Source: CAZQVN01 sp964596775 (GTDB lineage: Bacteria > Eisenbacteria > RBG-16-71-46 > JABDJR01 > JAWXBZ01). Taken from it: DNA of 15,686 bases. Position numbers and translations under genes: made by a program. Under the pieces are notes generated by a model. It did not search any database. It was not told the origin of the DNA and worked only from the letters and a program-made list of their open reading frames with translations. The DNA lies in NCBI GenBank assembly GCA_964596775.1, contig CAZQVN010000074.1, positions 1 through 15,686 of the forward strand, read 5' to 3'. Positions 7,639 to 15,623 of the stretch are shown here, in pieces (the stretch's first letter is position 1; every line of letters begins with the position of its first letter).

Positions 7639-8392
7639 TTGACCTCCGCGCCGGGCGGCCGTCGTCGGGTGTTTCCGCGGGGTTCCGCTTTTCCATCAGC
7701 ACCACGTTCGCCACCGGGATCTCGCAGCGCCAGTCGAAGCGCGCGGCCAGCTTCCGGAACGTCTCCTCCCGATAGAAGACGACATGCGTGGGGTCGCGCC
7801 GGTAGTGCCAGTCGGCAAACGACACGTCCTCCCGGTGAAAGCAGGTCATCACCGCCAGCCGGCCGCCGGGGCGGAGCAGGCGGTTCAGCCGGGCAAAATC
7901 CCGCGCCGGGCGGTGGAAGTGTTCGGCGGTTTCGGTACAGGTGATGAAGTCGTACGTGCGCTCGAGAGCCCGGGAGTCCGGATGAAAGAAGGGATCGTAA
8001 AGACGGACCGTGTGACCGGCCCCGGCAAGCATTCCGGCCAGCACCGGACCGGGGCCGCTCCCGTAATCGAGCCCCTCGCTTCCCGGAGGAAGCCGGGCGA
8101 GAAGCGGTGCGGCGACCCGCCCCAGGAAGCGGCGGTAACCCTCGTCGTTCGGTTCGTTGTCGTGCAGGGCGTAACGGGCGCGCTCCTCTTCGGGGCCCGG
8201 CAGCTGCGCCGCGTCGAGGAAGATCGCGAGACAGGCGCGGCAGCGGAAGTAGCTGCGGCCCTGCACGGACAGGCTGGGCTCCGCCGCATCGGCAAGGCAG
8301 ACGCGACACCGGACAACCGGCTCGGCCGCGCGGGTCGCGGAGCGGGTGCCGTCGGCCGGCTCCGGGGGAGCCTCCGACTTTGCCCCGCGCAA
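7622..8392 (-). CDS. Class I SAM-dependent methyltransferase with N-terminal zinc ribbon
   Basis: The N-terminal segment has two CxxC pairs, CRVC (29-32) and CRAC (51-54), typical of a small zinc ribbon. The methyltransferase core follows with motif I LDYGSGPG (108-115), the strand-2 acid in LYDPFF (131-136), motif IV-like TCTETAEHF (151-159) and LLRPGGRLAV (172-181). An HYRRDPTHVVFY segment (196-207) is common in related bacterial methyltransferases. The total is 256 residues. The probable start is TTG 8392, 4 nt after the cytochrome gene's stop; no ATG or GTG is available before the zinc ribbon. The acceptor molecule is unknown. Position between a cytochrome and a spermidine-synthase-fold gene suggests shared expression but does not identify a pathway. 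Confidence 0.85.
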   Translation of the reverse strand: MRGAKSEAPPEPADGTRSATRAAEPVVRCRVCLADAAEPSLSVQGRSYFRCRACLAIFLDAAQLPGPEEERARYALHDNEPNDEGYRRFLGRVAAPLLARLPPGSEGLDYGSGPGPVLAGMLAGAGHTVRLYDPFFHPDSRALERTYDFITCTETAEHFHRPARDFARLNRLLRPGGRLAVMTCFHREDVSFADWHYRRDPTHVVFYREETFRKLAARFDWRCEIPVANVVLMEKRNPAETPDDGRPARRSNALRV

Positions 8393-8396
8393 TATC

Positions 8397-8810
8397 CTAC
8401 CGCCCCTTCGGCGCCGCCGGGGGAGCCGAGGGGACCGGCTTGATCGACCCGCGGTGGCAGGTGTAGCAGCTGTATTCCCACTTCGCGTTCTTCGGCCGGT
8501 ACTTGTTGTTCATCCAGTCGACGAGATACATCTTCTTGCGGACGAAATCCTTCATCGGCTTCTCGTCGCTCGTGTAGTCCTTTTCGTTGTGGCAGAACAC
8601 GCATTTGACGCCGATGTCGTCCGCCATCACCTTCATGACCTTTTTCAGCTGCGCTTCGGGCATGTCGATGTTGAACTTGCGGGTGCCTTCCGCCTGGCCG
8701 AACTGGGTCGGCCGGAACGGATAGTCCTGGATCTGCCAGCCGGCGACGGCCAGCACTCCGGCAAGGCCGGCCAGCAGAAGGACGACGGTTCGTGCGCGTG
8801 GTTTTTTCAT
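8397..8810 (-). CDS. Dihaem c-type cytochrome, photosynthetic reaction centre cytochrome subunit-like
   Basis: The 137-residue protein has an N-terminal membrane anchor or signal (about residues 8-26) and two haem c attachment motifs, CVFCH (70-74) and CYTCH (115-119). Each is preceded by a helix with methionines (Met59/62 and Met86/94/100) that could be axial ligands. This helix-Met then CxxCH repeat is the pattern of the reaction-centre cytochrome family, here reduced to two haems where the phototrophic subunit usually has four. No other photosynthesis gene is visible, so it is most likely a periplasmic electron carrier in a respiratory chain; many non-phototrophs encode such proteins. The start overlaps the stop of the preceding membrane protein gene by 4 nt (ATGA), with AAGGAA upstream. 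The pI-raising Pro/Ala tail after residue 125 is unremarkable. The redox partner is unknown. Confidence 0.9.
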   Translation of the reverse strand: MKKPRARTVVLLLAGLAGVLAVAGWQIQDYPFRPTQFGQAEGTRKFNIDMPEAQLKKVMKVMADDIGVKCVFCHNEKDYTSDEKPMKDFVRKKMYLVDWMNNKYRPKNAKWEYSCYTCHRGSIKPVPSAPPAAPKGR

Positions 8811-9160
8811 GATTCCTTGTCCTCTCCGACCATCATGTTGAGCAGCGTGCCGACCACGGAAATGACGAGAGCTCCGAGGAAGGCCGCGCCGAAACTGGAA
8901 ATCGCGAACCCGGACACCAGCCAGGCCACGAGCGATATGAGTATCCCGTTGATGACCAGGACGAAGATGCCGAGCGTCATCAGGTTGATCGGCAGCGTCA
9001 GGATGATCAGCACGGGACGGACGAACGCGTTCACGAGGCTCAGGAGAACCGCCGCCAGGAACGCGGAAAACGGAGAATCGATCCGGAAGCCGGGGATGAT
9101 CGACGCGGCGATCAGGACCGCCACGGTCATGATCACCCAGCGGATGACAAGTGATTTCAT
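8807..9160 (-). CDS. Small membrane protein, YvlD / phage holin family 4 superfamily
   Basis: This is a 117-residue hydrophobic protein with four predicted membrane helices (about residues 5-24, 32-53, 58-82 and 88-112) and almost no soluble part. The IRWVIMTVAVLIAASIIPG start and the central SLVNAFVRPVLIILTLPINL segment are characteristic of the YvlD/DUF360 family, also filed under phage_holin_4_2. Despite that name these are usually chromosomal and have no known lytic role. ATG 9160 is chosen over an upstream extension because it has GGAG at 6 nt and opens directly into the first helix. It is the first gene of the minus-strand operon, overlapping the cytochrome gene by 4 nt. In other bacteria relatives have been linked to envelope stress, but nothing here shows that. 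Confidence 0.9.
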   Translation of the reverse strand: MKSLVIRWVIMTVAVLIAASIIPGFRIDSPFSAFLAAVLLSLVNAFVRPVLIILTLPINLMTLGIFVLVINGILISLVAWLVSGFAISSFGAAFLGALVISVVGTLLNMMVGEDKES

Positions 9161-9431
9161 CGTATCTCCAAGGGATTGGTTCGGTTGGGCGTGCGAAGCC
9201 TTGTACACATGAACTATCCCACGGATCCCGCCCGCGTCAACCCGGAGCCACCGGACCCCTGAAACGGTGTCCGTGCCATTTGGGCAAAGCCGCAGACGCT
9301 CCGGGTGAACCCCGGCGGTCGCACCAGGACCAGCGAAGTCCATAATTGACTGTATGGCAGTGTTTTACAGGCGCCGCCTTCACGGAACAACCGGGTCTGG
9401 CATGCCACCTGCAATACATGGGTGCGGGGGC

Positions 9432-9453
9432 GGCGGAAACATCGGTTTCTGCC
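9432..9453. promoter_or_regulatory. Imperfect palindrome in the groESL upstream region
   Basis: GGCGGAAAC (9432-9440) and GTTTCTGCC (9445-9453) are inverted repeats with one difference (a G-U pair in RNA) around ATCG. It lies about 40 nt upstream of the best groES -10. It could be an operator or a leader hairpin if transcription starts further upstream. Its role is inferred. Confidence 0.45.
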
Positions 9454-9467
9454 CAAATCTGCATATA

Positions 9468-9498
9468 CCGGCCCGAAAACGGTCCGGCCCCACATTAT
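9468..9498 (+). promoter_or_regulatory. Candidate groES promoter with overlapping palindrome
   Basis: CCGGCCCG (9468-9475) and CGGTCCGG (9480-9487) pair with one mismatch around AAAA. The palindrome ends five bases before CATTAT (9493-9498), the most -10-like hexamer before groES, and so would cover the -35 to -10 spacer, a typical repressor position. The sequence CCCCACATTA (9488-9497) also resembles a heat-shock sigma -10 (CCCCATnTA), but I see no matching -35. Confidence 0.4.
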
Positions 9499-9533
9499 AG
9501 AGCAGTTCAACGGAACGGAAAGGAGAACGACAC

Positions 9534-9821
9534 ATGAAGGTTCAGCCTCTGTCCGACCGCATCCTCGTGAAGCGTCTCGACGCCGTCGAGGAAAAGCGCG
9601 GCGGAATCATCATCCCCGACACGGCCAAGGAAAAGCCGCAGCAGGGTGAAGTCATCGCCGTGGGTCCGGGAAAGCTCCTGGATGACGGCAAGCGCGTGCC
9701 CATCGAGGTGTCCAAGGGCGCCCGCGTGCTGCTCGGCAAGTATGCCGGCACCGAAGTGAAGATCGACGGCACGGAGTACATCATCCTCCGCGAGGACGAC
9801 ATTCTCGGCGTCATCGGCTAG
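9534..9821 (+). CDS. groES: Co-chaperonin GroES
   Basis: GroES is the heptameric lid of the GroEL folding chamber. The 95-residue sequence is full length and canonical: MKVQPLSDRILVKR at the N-terminus, the mobile loop EEKRGGIIIPDTAKEKP (19-35) whose hydrophobic triplet docks onto GroEL, GEVIAVGPGK (38-47), and a C-terminal GTEYIILREDDILGVI. The start is fixed by AGGAG 8 nt before ATG 9534. It is followed by groEL after 113 nt and is presumably co-transcribed with it. Upstream control probably does not use HrcA/CIRCE, since no such element is present. Confidence 0.98.
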   Translation: MKVQPLSDRILVKRLDAVEEKRGGIIIPDTAKEKPQQGEVIAVGPGKLLDDGKRVPIEVSKGARVLLGKYAGTEVKIDGTEYIILREDDILGVIG

Positions 9822-9839
9822 ATCGACCGGGCGACACAT

Positions 9840-9896
9840 CCGGCCCTTCGAGCGGCCGGGTCACCCGATACATGGAAGCGATGCGCTCCGGCGCAT
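9840..9896 (+). repeat. Two hairpins in the groES-groEL intergenic spacer
   Basis: CCGGCC (9840-9845) pairs with GGCCGG (9854-9859) over an 8-nt loop, and ATGCGC (9881-9886) pairs with GCGCAT (9891-9896) over a TCCG tetraloop. The second ends 21 nt before the groEL Shine-Dalgarno AAAGGAG (9918-9924). Neither has a T-run. They may mark mRNA processing or set the GroEL to GroES ratio, which is an inference. Confidence 0.55.
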
Positions 9897-9934
9897 GCGA
9901 ATAGATTTCACAATTCGAAAGGAGTTGACGCAAC

Positions 9935-11575
<1,641 letters not shown>

Positions 11576-11601
11576 ATCGCAGGAACATCGAGTTCCAGAA
11601 G

Positions 11602-11631
11602 GGCGGGAGGCTTCGGCCTCCCGCCTTTTTT
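11602..11631 (+). terminator. Intrinsic terminator of the groESL operon
   Basis: A perfect 10-bp stem, GGCGGGAGGC (11602-11611) with GCCTCCCGCC (11616-11625), closes a stable TTCG tetraloop and is followed directly by six T (11626-11631). It lies 26 nt after the groEL stop. Confidence 0.96.
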
Positions 11632-11743
11632 GGTTATGATGACGCCGACCGTGAAGTGGATCATGCCTGCGGTCGATCAGGCTTTCACAATGGCCGGGAA
11701 ATGGCCCGCATCACCGGAAACTACAAGCGAGGGAACGAGCTTC

Positions 11744-12337
11744 TTGCACGCAGTCATCCCCGGAACCGCAGGTGAAACGAAAGGGGCTCCCATTCCCACA
11801 ACCCAAATCGCCCTCTTTCGCGGCATCAACGTCGGCAAGGCCAAACGGGTGGCCATGGCCGACCTCCGTACCCTGCTTGAAAAGCTCGGCTACGGTGATG
11901 TCCGCACGCTGCTGAACAGCGGCAACGTCGTTTTCACGACCCGGAGCGCCGCCGCATCCGACGCCGCGGATCGCATCGGCAAGGCGATGACGAGGGATCT
12001 TGGCGTTACGGCGCGCATCACGGTGATCACCGCCGCGGTTCTCGACGCCGCGATCAAGGACAACCCGCTCGTGAAACCTTCCCGCGACCCGTCCCGGCTG
12101 CTCGTGACGTTTCTGGCCGATCCGAAGGACAGGAAACAGTTGAAGCCGCTGGTCGAGCAGGACTGGGCCACGGAGGGATTCGTTCTCGGAAAGCACGCGG
12201 CCTATCTCTGGTGCCCGGAGGGGATCCTCCAGAGCCGCGCCGCAAAGGCGCTGGAGAAGGCGCTCGGCGATCGGGCCACGTCGCGGAACTGGGCCACGAT
12301 GCTGAAGCTCCAGGCGCTGGCCGCGGACACACAGTAA
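11744..12337 (+). CDS. DUF1697 family protein
   Basis: The sequence TTQIALFRGINVGKAKRV followed by MADLRTLLEKLGYGDVRTLL and NSGNVVF is the hallmark N-terminus of the DUF1697 family, small cytosolic bacterial proteins with an alpha/beta fold and no established function. The C-terminal SRNWATMLKL is also conserved in the family. I prefer TTG 11744 (197 residues), because GAGGGA lies 9 nt upstream and the length approaches the usual 175-185. Starts further upstream (ATG 11690, or 11636 in the groEL terminator tail) would add residues with no family match, and no ATG or GTG lies closer to the core. It sits alone between the groEL terminator and the promoter of the next gene. Such genes are often scattered by horizontal transfer, but codon use here looks like its neighbours. 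Confidence 0.82.
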   Translation: MHAVIPGTAGETKGAPIPTTQIALFRGINVGKAKRVAMADLRTLLEKLGYGDVRTLLNSGNVVFTTRSAAASDAADRIGKAMTRDLGVTARITVITAAVLDAAIKDNPLVKPSRDPSRLLVTFLADPKDRKQLKPLVEQDWATEGFVLGKHAAYLWCPEGILQSRAAKALEKALGDRATSRNWATMLKLQALAADTQ

Positions 12338-12396
12338 AGCGCCGGGACTGGCGGGATACCTTCTCCCGGACGTGCCCACAATCACATCCGGCGCCC

Positions 12397-12425
12397 GTGA
12401 CCCGAACCGGCCCGTCGGGTAGAAT
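12397..12425 (+). promoter_or_regulatory. Predicted sigma-70 promoter for the DUF1579-like gene
   Basis: GTGACC (12397-12402, four of six bases of TTGACA) and TAGAAT (12420-12425, five of six of TATAAT) are spaced by 17 nt. Transcription would start near 12432, leaving a leader of about 30 nt containing GGAGG (12450-12454) at 6 nt before ATG 12461. A 5-bp hairpin without a T-run (12352-12368) lies between the previous stop and this promoter. Confidence 0.55.
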
Positions 12426-12460
12426 CGTCGCTCCAGCAGTTCAAACCCCGGAGGAAATCC

Positions 12461-13042
12461 ATGAAGATTTTCCGTACCTCGATACTCGTTCTGGCTCTTG
12501 CGGTCACGGCGCTGGCCTTCGACGCCTCCGCGCAGGGGCGCCCCGACCCCGAAGTCCTCCTGAAGGCCCAGCGTGAAGCGATGAGCCGGCTCTCGTTCCT
12601 GGACGGCGTCTGGCGCGGCCCGGCGTGGGCGGATCACGGCGGCGGAAAAATCGAGATGACGCAGACCGAGCGCCTGGGCCCGTTCCTGGACGGAGCCGTG
12701 AAGGTGCTGGAAGGGCGCGGCTACCTGGCGGACGGTTCGGTGGGGTTCAACGCCTTCGCCGTCATCTCCTATGACGTGAACAAGAAGGGCTACAGCATGC
12801 GGTCCTACGCCATGGGGCACGCCGGCGATTTCGTCCTGACCCCCACGGAAGACGGCTTTACCTGGGAGATCCCCGCCGGGCCGATGACGATCCGTTACAC
12901 CGCGGTCATCAAGGACGGCACCTGGAACGAGTACGGCGAGCGGATCCTGCCCGGACAGGACCCGGTCCGCTTCATGGAGATGAACCTGAAGCGGATCGGC
13001 GACACGGACTGGCCCGCCGCGGGAGCGATCACGCCGGAATGA
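12461..13042 (+). CDS. Secreted DUF1579-like protein
   Basis: This is a 193-residue exported protein. A signal peptide (MKIFR, then a hydrophobic stretch to about residue 20, cleavage likely after DASA at 24) precedes a beta-rich lipocalin-like domain. The segments LSFLDGVWRGPAW (44-56), TERLGPFLDGAVKVLEGRGY (69-88), AFAVISYDVNKKGYSMRSYA (98-117) and GFTWEIPAGPMTIRYTA (132-148) fit the DUF1579 group of secreted bacterial proteins. These have unknown function and are often annotated only by domain number. A ligand-binding barrel is plausible from the pattern of alternating residues, but no ligand can be named. It has its own promoter, a strong GGAGG site, and a stop overlapping the next gene's ATG by 4 nt, so it is coupled to the phosphatase-TPR lipoprotein; the two probably act in the same compartment. 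Confidence 0.82.
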   Translation: MKIFRTSILVLALAVTALAFDASAQGRPDPEVLLKAQREAMSRLSFLDGVWRGPAWADHGGGKIEMTQTERLGPFLDGAVKVLEGRGYLADGSVGFNAFAVISYDVNKKGYSMRSYAMGHAGDFVLTPTEDGFTWEIPAGPMTIRYTAVIKDGTWNEYGERILPGQDPVRFMEMNLKRIGDTDWPAAGAITPE

Positions 13043-14892
13043 CATCGGGACGCTCCCACGATCCTGGAAGGTTCCGCTGCCGCGAGCCGAGGCATACGCG
13101 TCCCGGCTCGCGGCCACCCGGCCGGATTGGCCTGACGAACCCGGCCGGGCTCATCGCCATCGCCCTCCTCCTCTCCTCCTGCGCCCCGCCGCTCAACTAC
13201 ACGAACGCGGACGGGCCGCGTTACACCGGGTGCGCCGGCGATGCCTCCGTCACCTGGAATCCGCGGACCGGCGGGCCGCCCGATGGACACGCGGCGGTCG
13301 CGGACGCCGCACCCGCCGATCTCTCGGTCGTGTCGTTCAACATCAAGTTTTCCGTGGAGATCGACAGGGCCATCGCCCTGCTCCGCGGCGACGCCACGCT
13401 CCGCGATGCCGACATCCTGCTGCTCCAGGAGATGGACGAGCCGGGCGTGCGCCGGATCGGCGAGGCGCTCGGCCTCTGCTGGGTCTACTACCCGGCCGTG
13501 CGCCACCCCCAGTCCGGGCGCGACTTCGGCAACGCCATCCTCTCCCGCTACCCGTTCATCGAGGACCACAAGGTGATGCTCCCCCGCCAGGGGCGGTTCG
13601 GGCGGACGCGGCGGATGGCCACCGCGGTCACGCTCGATGTGAACGGCGTGGCGGTGCGCGTGTACAGCGTGCACCTGGCCACCTGGATCGAGCTCGGCCC
13701 GGCGGCCCGCCGGGAGCAGGCGATGGCGGTGGTCGAGGACGCGGCCCGCTTCGGCGGCCCGCTGATCGTCGGCGGCGACCTCAACGAAAAGGGGATCGGC
13801 GAGGTGTTCGTGGACGCCGGTTTCGACTGGCTGACCCGGGACATCGGACGGACCACGGACATCGCGAGCCTCGATCACCTGTTCACGCGCCGCCTGAAGG
13901 CGGCGGGGCCGTTGCCGGTGACCGGCCGTCCTCTTGACTCGGGCGGCGCCAGCGATCACGTTCCCGTCTGGATGCGCCTCCGGGCGCCCCAACCCGAGGG
14001 TACAACGATGCATCACGATCGCGACACGACACTTCCCGACTTCGACGCGCTCTGGGACTTCAACGATCCCGCCGCCACCGAATCCCGCTTCCGGGCGATC
14101 CTTCCCGCGGCCCTGGCCGCGAACGACACGGAGTACCGGGCGGAGCTGATGACGCAGATCGCGCGGACGCTCGGGCTGCAGCAGAAGTTCGTCGAGGCCC
14201 ACGCGCTCCTCGACGAGGCCGACGACCTGATCACGCGCGAGATGAAGAGGGCCCGGACGCGGAGCCTTCTGGAGCGGGGCCGGGTGATCAACTCGTCCGG
14301 TACCCCCGAGGAATCGATCTCGCTGTTCGACCGCGCCCTGTCCGAGGCGCAGGACGCGGGCCTCGACGGTTACGCCGTGGACGCCGCGCACATGCTCGGC
14401 ATCGTCACGCGCGGCGAGGACTCGATCGCCTGGAACCGGAAGGCCATGGAGATGGCGGAAGGCTCCAGCGACCCGAAGGCGCGACGCTGGCGGGGGTCGC
14501 TGTGCAACAATCTCGGCTGGACGTACTTCGATCTCGGAAACTACGGCGAGGCCCTGAAGCTGTTCGAGAAGCACCTGGCCGTCCGGACGGAGGAGAAGAA
14601 CGCCGGGCAGGTGACGATCGCCCGCTGGTCGATCGCCAAGACGTACCGGATGCTGAAGCGCGTCGACGAGGCGCTCGCGATCCAGCGGGAGCTTCTCGAG
14701 GAGATGGAGAAGCCCGGCGCGGAGCCGGACGGCTACGTGTACGAGGAGATGGGCGAGTGCCTGACCGCGCTCGGGCGCGCCGACGAGGCCCGCCCCCATT
14801 TTGCGCAGGCCTGGGAACTTCTGCACACGGACCCGTGGCTGGCGCGCGACGAGGCGGCGCGGCTGGACCGCCTGAAGCGGCTCGGTCAGTGA
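13039..14892 (+). CDS. Lipoprotein fusing an endonuclease/exonuclease/phosphatase domain to TPR repeats
   Basis: The 617-residue product has a lipoprotein signal: a hydrophobic segment ending in LLLSSC, with lipobox Cys48 after an unusually long n-region. Residues 95-316 are an endonuclease/exonuclease/phosphatase domain with VVSFNIKFS (Asn101), LLLQEMDE (Glu131), YSVHLAT (His212), GGDLNEK (Asp247, Asn249), SLDH (277-280) and ASDHVPVW (304-311). These are all the usual metal and catalytic positions of Mg-dependent phosphodiesterases. From Met324 a distinct region of TPR-like helical repeats begins (DFDALWDFNDPAATE, then QKFVEAHALLDEADDL, WTYFDLGNYGEALKLFE and RVDEALAIQRELLEEME). The junction carries a GAGGG 7 nt before ATG 14008, so the TPR part may also be made separately. 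The substrate is unknown. The ATGA overlap with the DUF1579-like gene fixes the start. Confidence 0.85.
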   Translation: MTSGRSHDPGRFRCREPRHTRPGSRPPGRIGLTNPAGLIAIALLLSSCAPPLNYTNADGPRYTGCAGDASVTWNPRTGGPPDGHAAVADAAPADLSVVSFNIKFSVEIDRAIALLRGDATLRDADILLLQEMDEPGVRRIGEALGLCWVYYPAVRHPQSGRDFGNAILSRYPFIEDHKVMLPRQGRFGRTRRMATAVTLDVNGVAVRVYSVHLATWIELGPAARREQAMAVVEDAARFGGPLIVGGDLNEKGIGEVFVDAGFDWLTRDIGRTTDIASLDHLFTRRLKAAGPLPVTGRPLDSGGASDHVPVWMRLRAPQPEGTTMHHDRDTTLPDFDALWDFNDPAATESRFRAILPAALAANDTEYRAELMTQIARTLGLQQKFVEAHALLDEADDLITREMKRARTRSLLERGRVINSSGTPEESISLFDRALSEAQDAGLDGYAVDAAHMLGIVTRGEDSIAWNRKAMEMAEGSSDPKARRWRGSLCNNLGWTYFDLGNYGEALKLFEKHLAVRTEEKNAGQVTIARWSIAKTYRMLKRVDEALAIQRELLEEMEKPGAEPDGYVYEEMGECLTALGRADEARPHFAQAWELLHTDPWLARDEAARLDRLKRLGQ

Positions 14893-15005
14893 CCGCCTGA
14901 TGGCGGGCACCGGCAGATTCAGATGAGCGGGACCGGCCGGGAACCACGGCGGTGCCCGATGGACGTTCGCGACTTCCGCGAACGCAACCCGAACTGGAGG
15001 ATCCG
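14893..15005 (+). promoter_or_regulatory. Hairpin-rich leader before the outer-membrane barrel gene
   Basis: Three nested or tandem inverted repeats fill this 113-nt spacer: CCGCC/GGCGG (14893-14897 with 14902-14906, TGAT loop); CGGGCACCG/CGGTGCCCG (14904-14912 with 14950-14958, 37-nt loop); and CGTTCGCG/CGCGAACG (14964-14971 with 14977-14984, ACTTC loop). The last ends 11 nt before GGAGG (14996-15000). None has a T-run. The arms are perfect matches. A regulatory role is inferred. No clear promoter is seen here. Confidence 0.5.
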
Positions 15006-15623
15006 ATGACGTTGCGAGGACGCTTTCATTCCGTCGGCGCGGCCCTGTTGCTGGCCGCCCTGATTTCCGTTCAGGCCGCCGAGGCCGGCCCCCGCCCGCG
15101 GGCGCACGACGGGTTCTTTCTCCGCCTCTCGGCCGGCGGAGGGTACGCCTCGACCACGATCGACAACGCGTTCAACCGCCTCAACATGTCCGGCACGTCC
15201 GGCGACGTGAACCTGGCCATCGGCGGTGCGGTGTCCGAGAATCTCATCGTTCACGGAACGCTGGCCGGCTGGGGCGTCGAGGATCCGGACGTGGAATTGA
15301 ACAACCTGTCCGGGCAGGCGAACGCCTCGCTGAGTCTCGGCGGCATCGGACCGGGGATCACCTGGTACGCGATGCCGTCCAATCTCTACCTGTCGGGTTC
15401 CCTGTTGCTGACGTCGCTGTCGCTGGACGTTTCCGGAGACGACTACGAGTCCGACCCTGGTGTTTCCGTGGACCTCACGATCGGCAAGGAGTGGTGGGTC
15501 GGCAACAGCTGGGGGCTCGGCGTGGCGGGCGGGGTGAACTTCCACTCCGTGCCGGACGACGGTTCGACGGAGTCGTTCAGCGGGACGAGTTTCGGCCTGA
15601 GGTTTTCGGCGACGCTGAACTGA
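15006..15623 (+). CDS. Putative outer-membrane beta-barrel protein
   Basis: This 205-residue protein has a classic signal peptide (basic start, hydrophobic residues 9-24, cleavage likely at AEA-GPR after residue 27). It continues as alternating hydrophobic/polar, glycine-rich strands with aromatic girdle residues, for example FFLRLSAGGGYAST, LIVHGTLAGWGV, LYLSGSLLLTSLSLDVSG and GLGVAGGVNFHSV. This is the look of a small porin-like or OmpW/OmpA-type barrel of about eight strands, with polar Asp/Ser/Gly loops (for example SGDDYESD). The last strand ends in SFGLRFSATLN, lacking the usual terminal Phe or Trp. The start ATG 15006 has GGAGG 5 nt upstream; an earlier in-frame ATG at 14952 would put a polar stretch before the signal peptide. 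Its cargo is unknown and I do not assign a family. Confidence 0.8.
   Translation: MTLRGRFHSVGAALLLAALISVQAAEAGPRPRAHDGFFLRLSAGGGYASTTIDNAFNRLNMSGTSGDVNLAIGGAVSENLIVHGTLAGWGVEDPDVELNNLSGQANASLSLGGIGPGITWYAMPSNLYLSGSLLLTSLSLDVSGDDYESDPGVSVDLTIGKEWWVGNSWGLGVAGGVNFHSVPDDGSTESFSGTSFGLRFSATLN

Larger units (their letters stand above)
9161..9533. promoter_or_regulatory. Divergent control region between the yvlD-like operon and groESL
   Basis: This 373-bp region has no convincing gene; open frames on both strands lack family features and ribosome-binding sites. It must hold promoters in both directions. Leftward, TTGACG (9240-9235 on the minus strand) is followed at 18 nt by a poor -10 (TAGTTC). Rightward, CATTAT (9493-9498) is the best -10, without a good -35. 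CTGTA (9350-9354) and TACAG (9366-9370) form an 11-nt-spaced inverted repeat. No CIRCE (TTAGCACTC-N9-GAGTGCTAA) or HAIR-type heat-shock operator is present. Confidence 0.6.

Noticed and set aside
8397..8810. Evidence for phototrophy
   Set aside because: Only a two-haem relative of the reaction-centre cytochrome is present; there are no pigment or reaction-centre genes in the window, and such cytochromes occur in non-phototrophs.
8807..9160. Prophage remnant suggested by the phage holin family name
   Set aside because: No other phage gene, attachment site or integrase is present, and YvlD-type proteins are normally chromosomal.
9161..9343. Longer YvlD-like protein starting near 9343
   Set aside because: The added residues are polar with no family match and lie in the groESL control region; ATG 9160 has a ribosome-binding site and begins the first membrane helix.
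9346..9374. Rightward sigma-70 promoter starting with TTGACT at 9346
   Set aside because: No acceptable -10 hexamer lies 16-18 nt downstream.
12895..14910. A 671-codon open frame on the minus strand opposite the phosphatase-TPR gene
   Set aside because: It is a GC-rich mirror of the coding strand: Arg/Gly/His/Pro-rich composition, no family motifs and no ribosome-binding site. The plus-strand gene has clear catalytic motifs.
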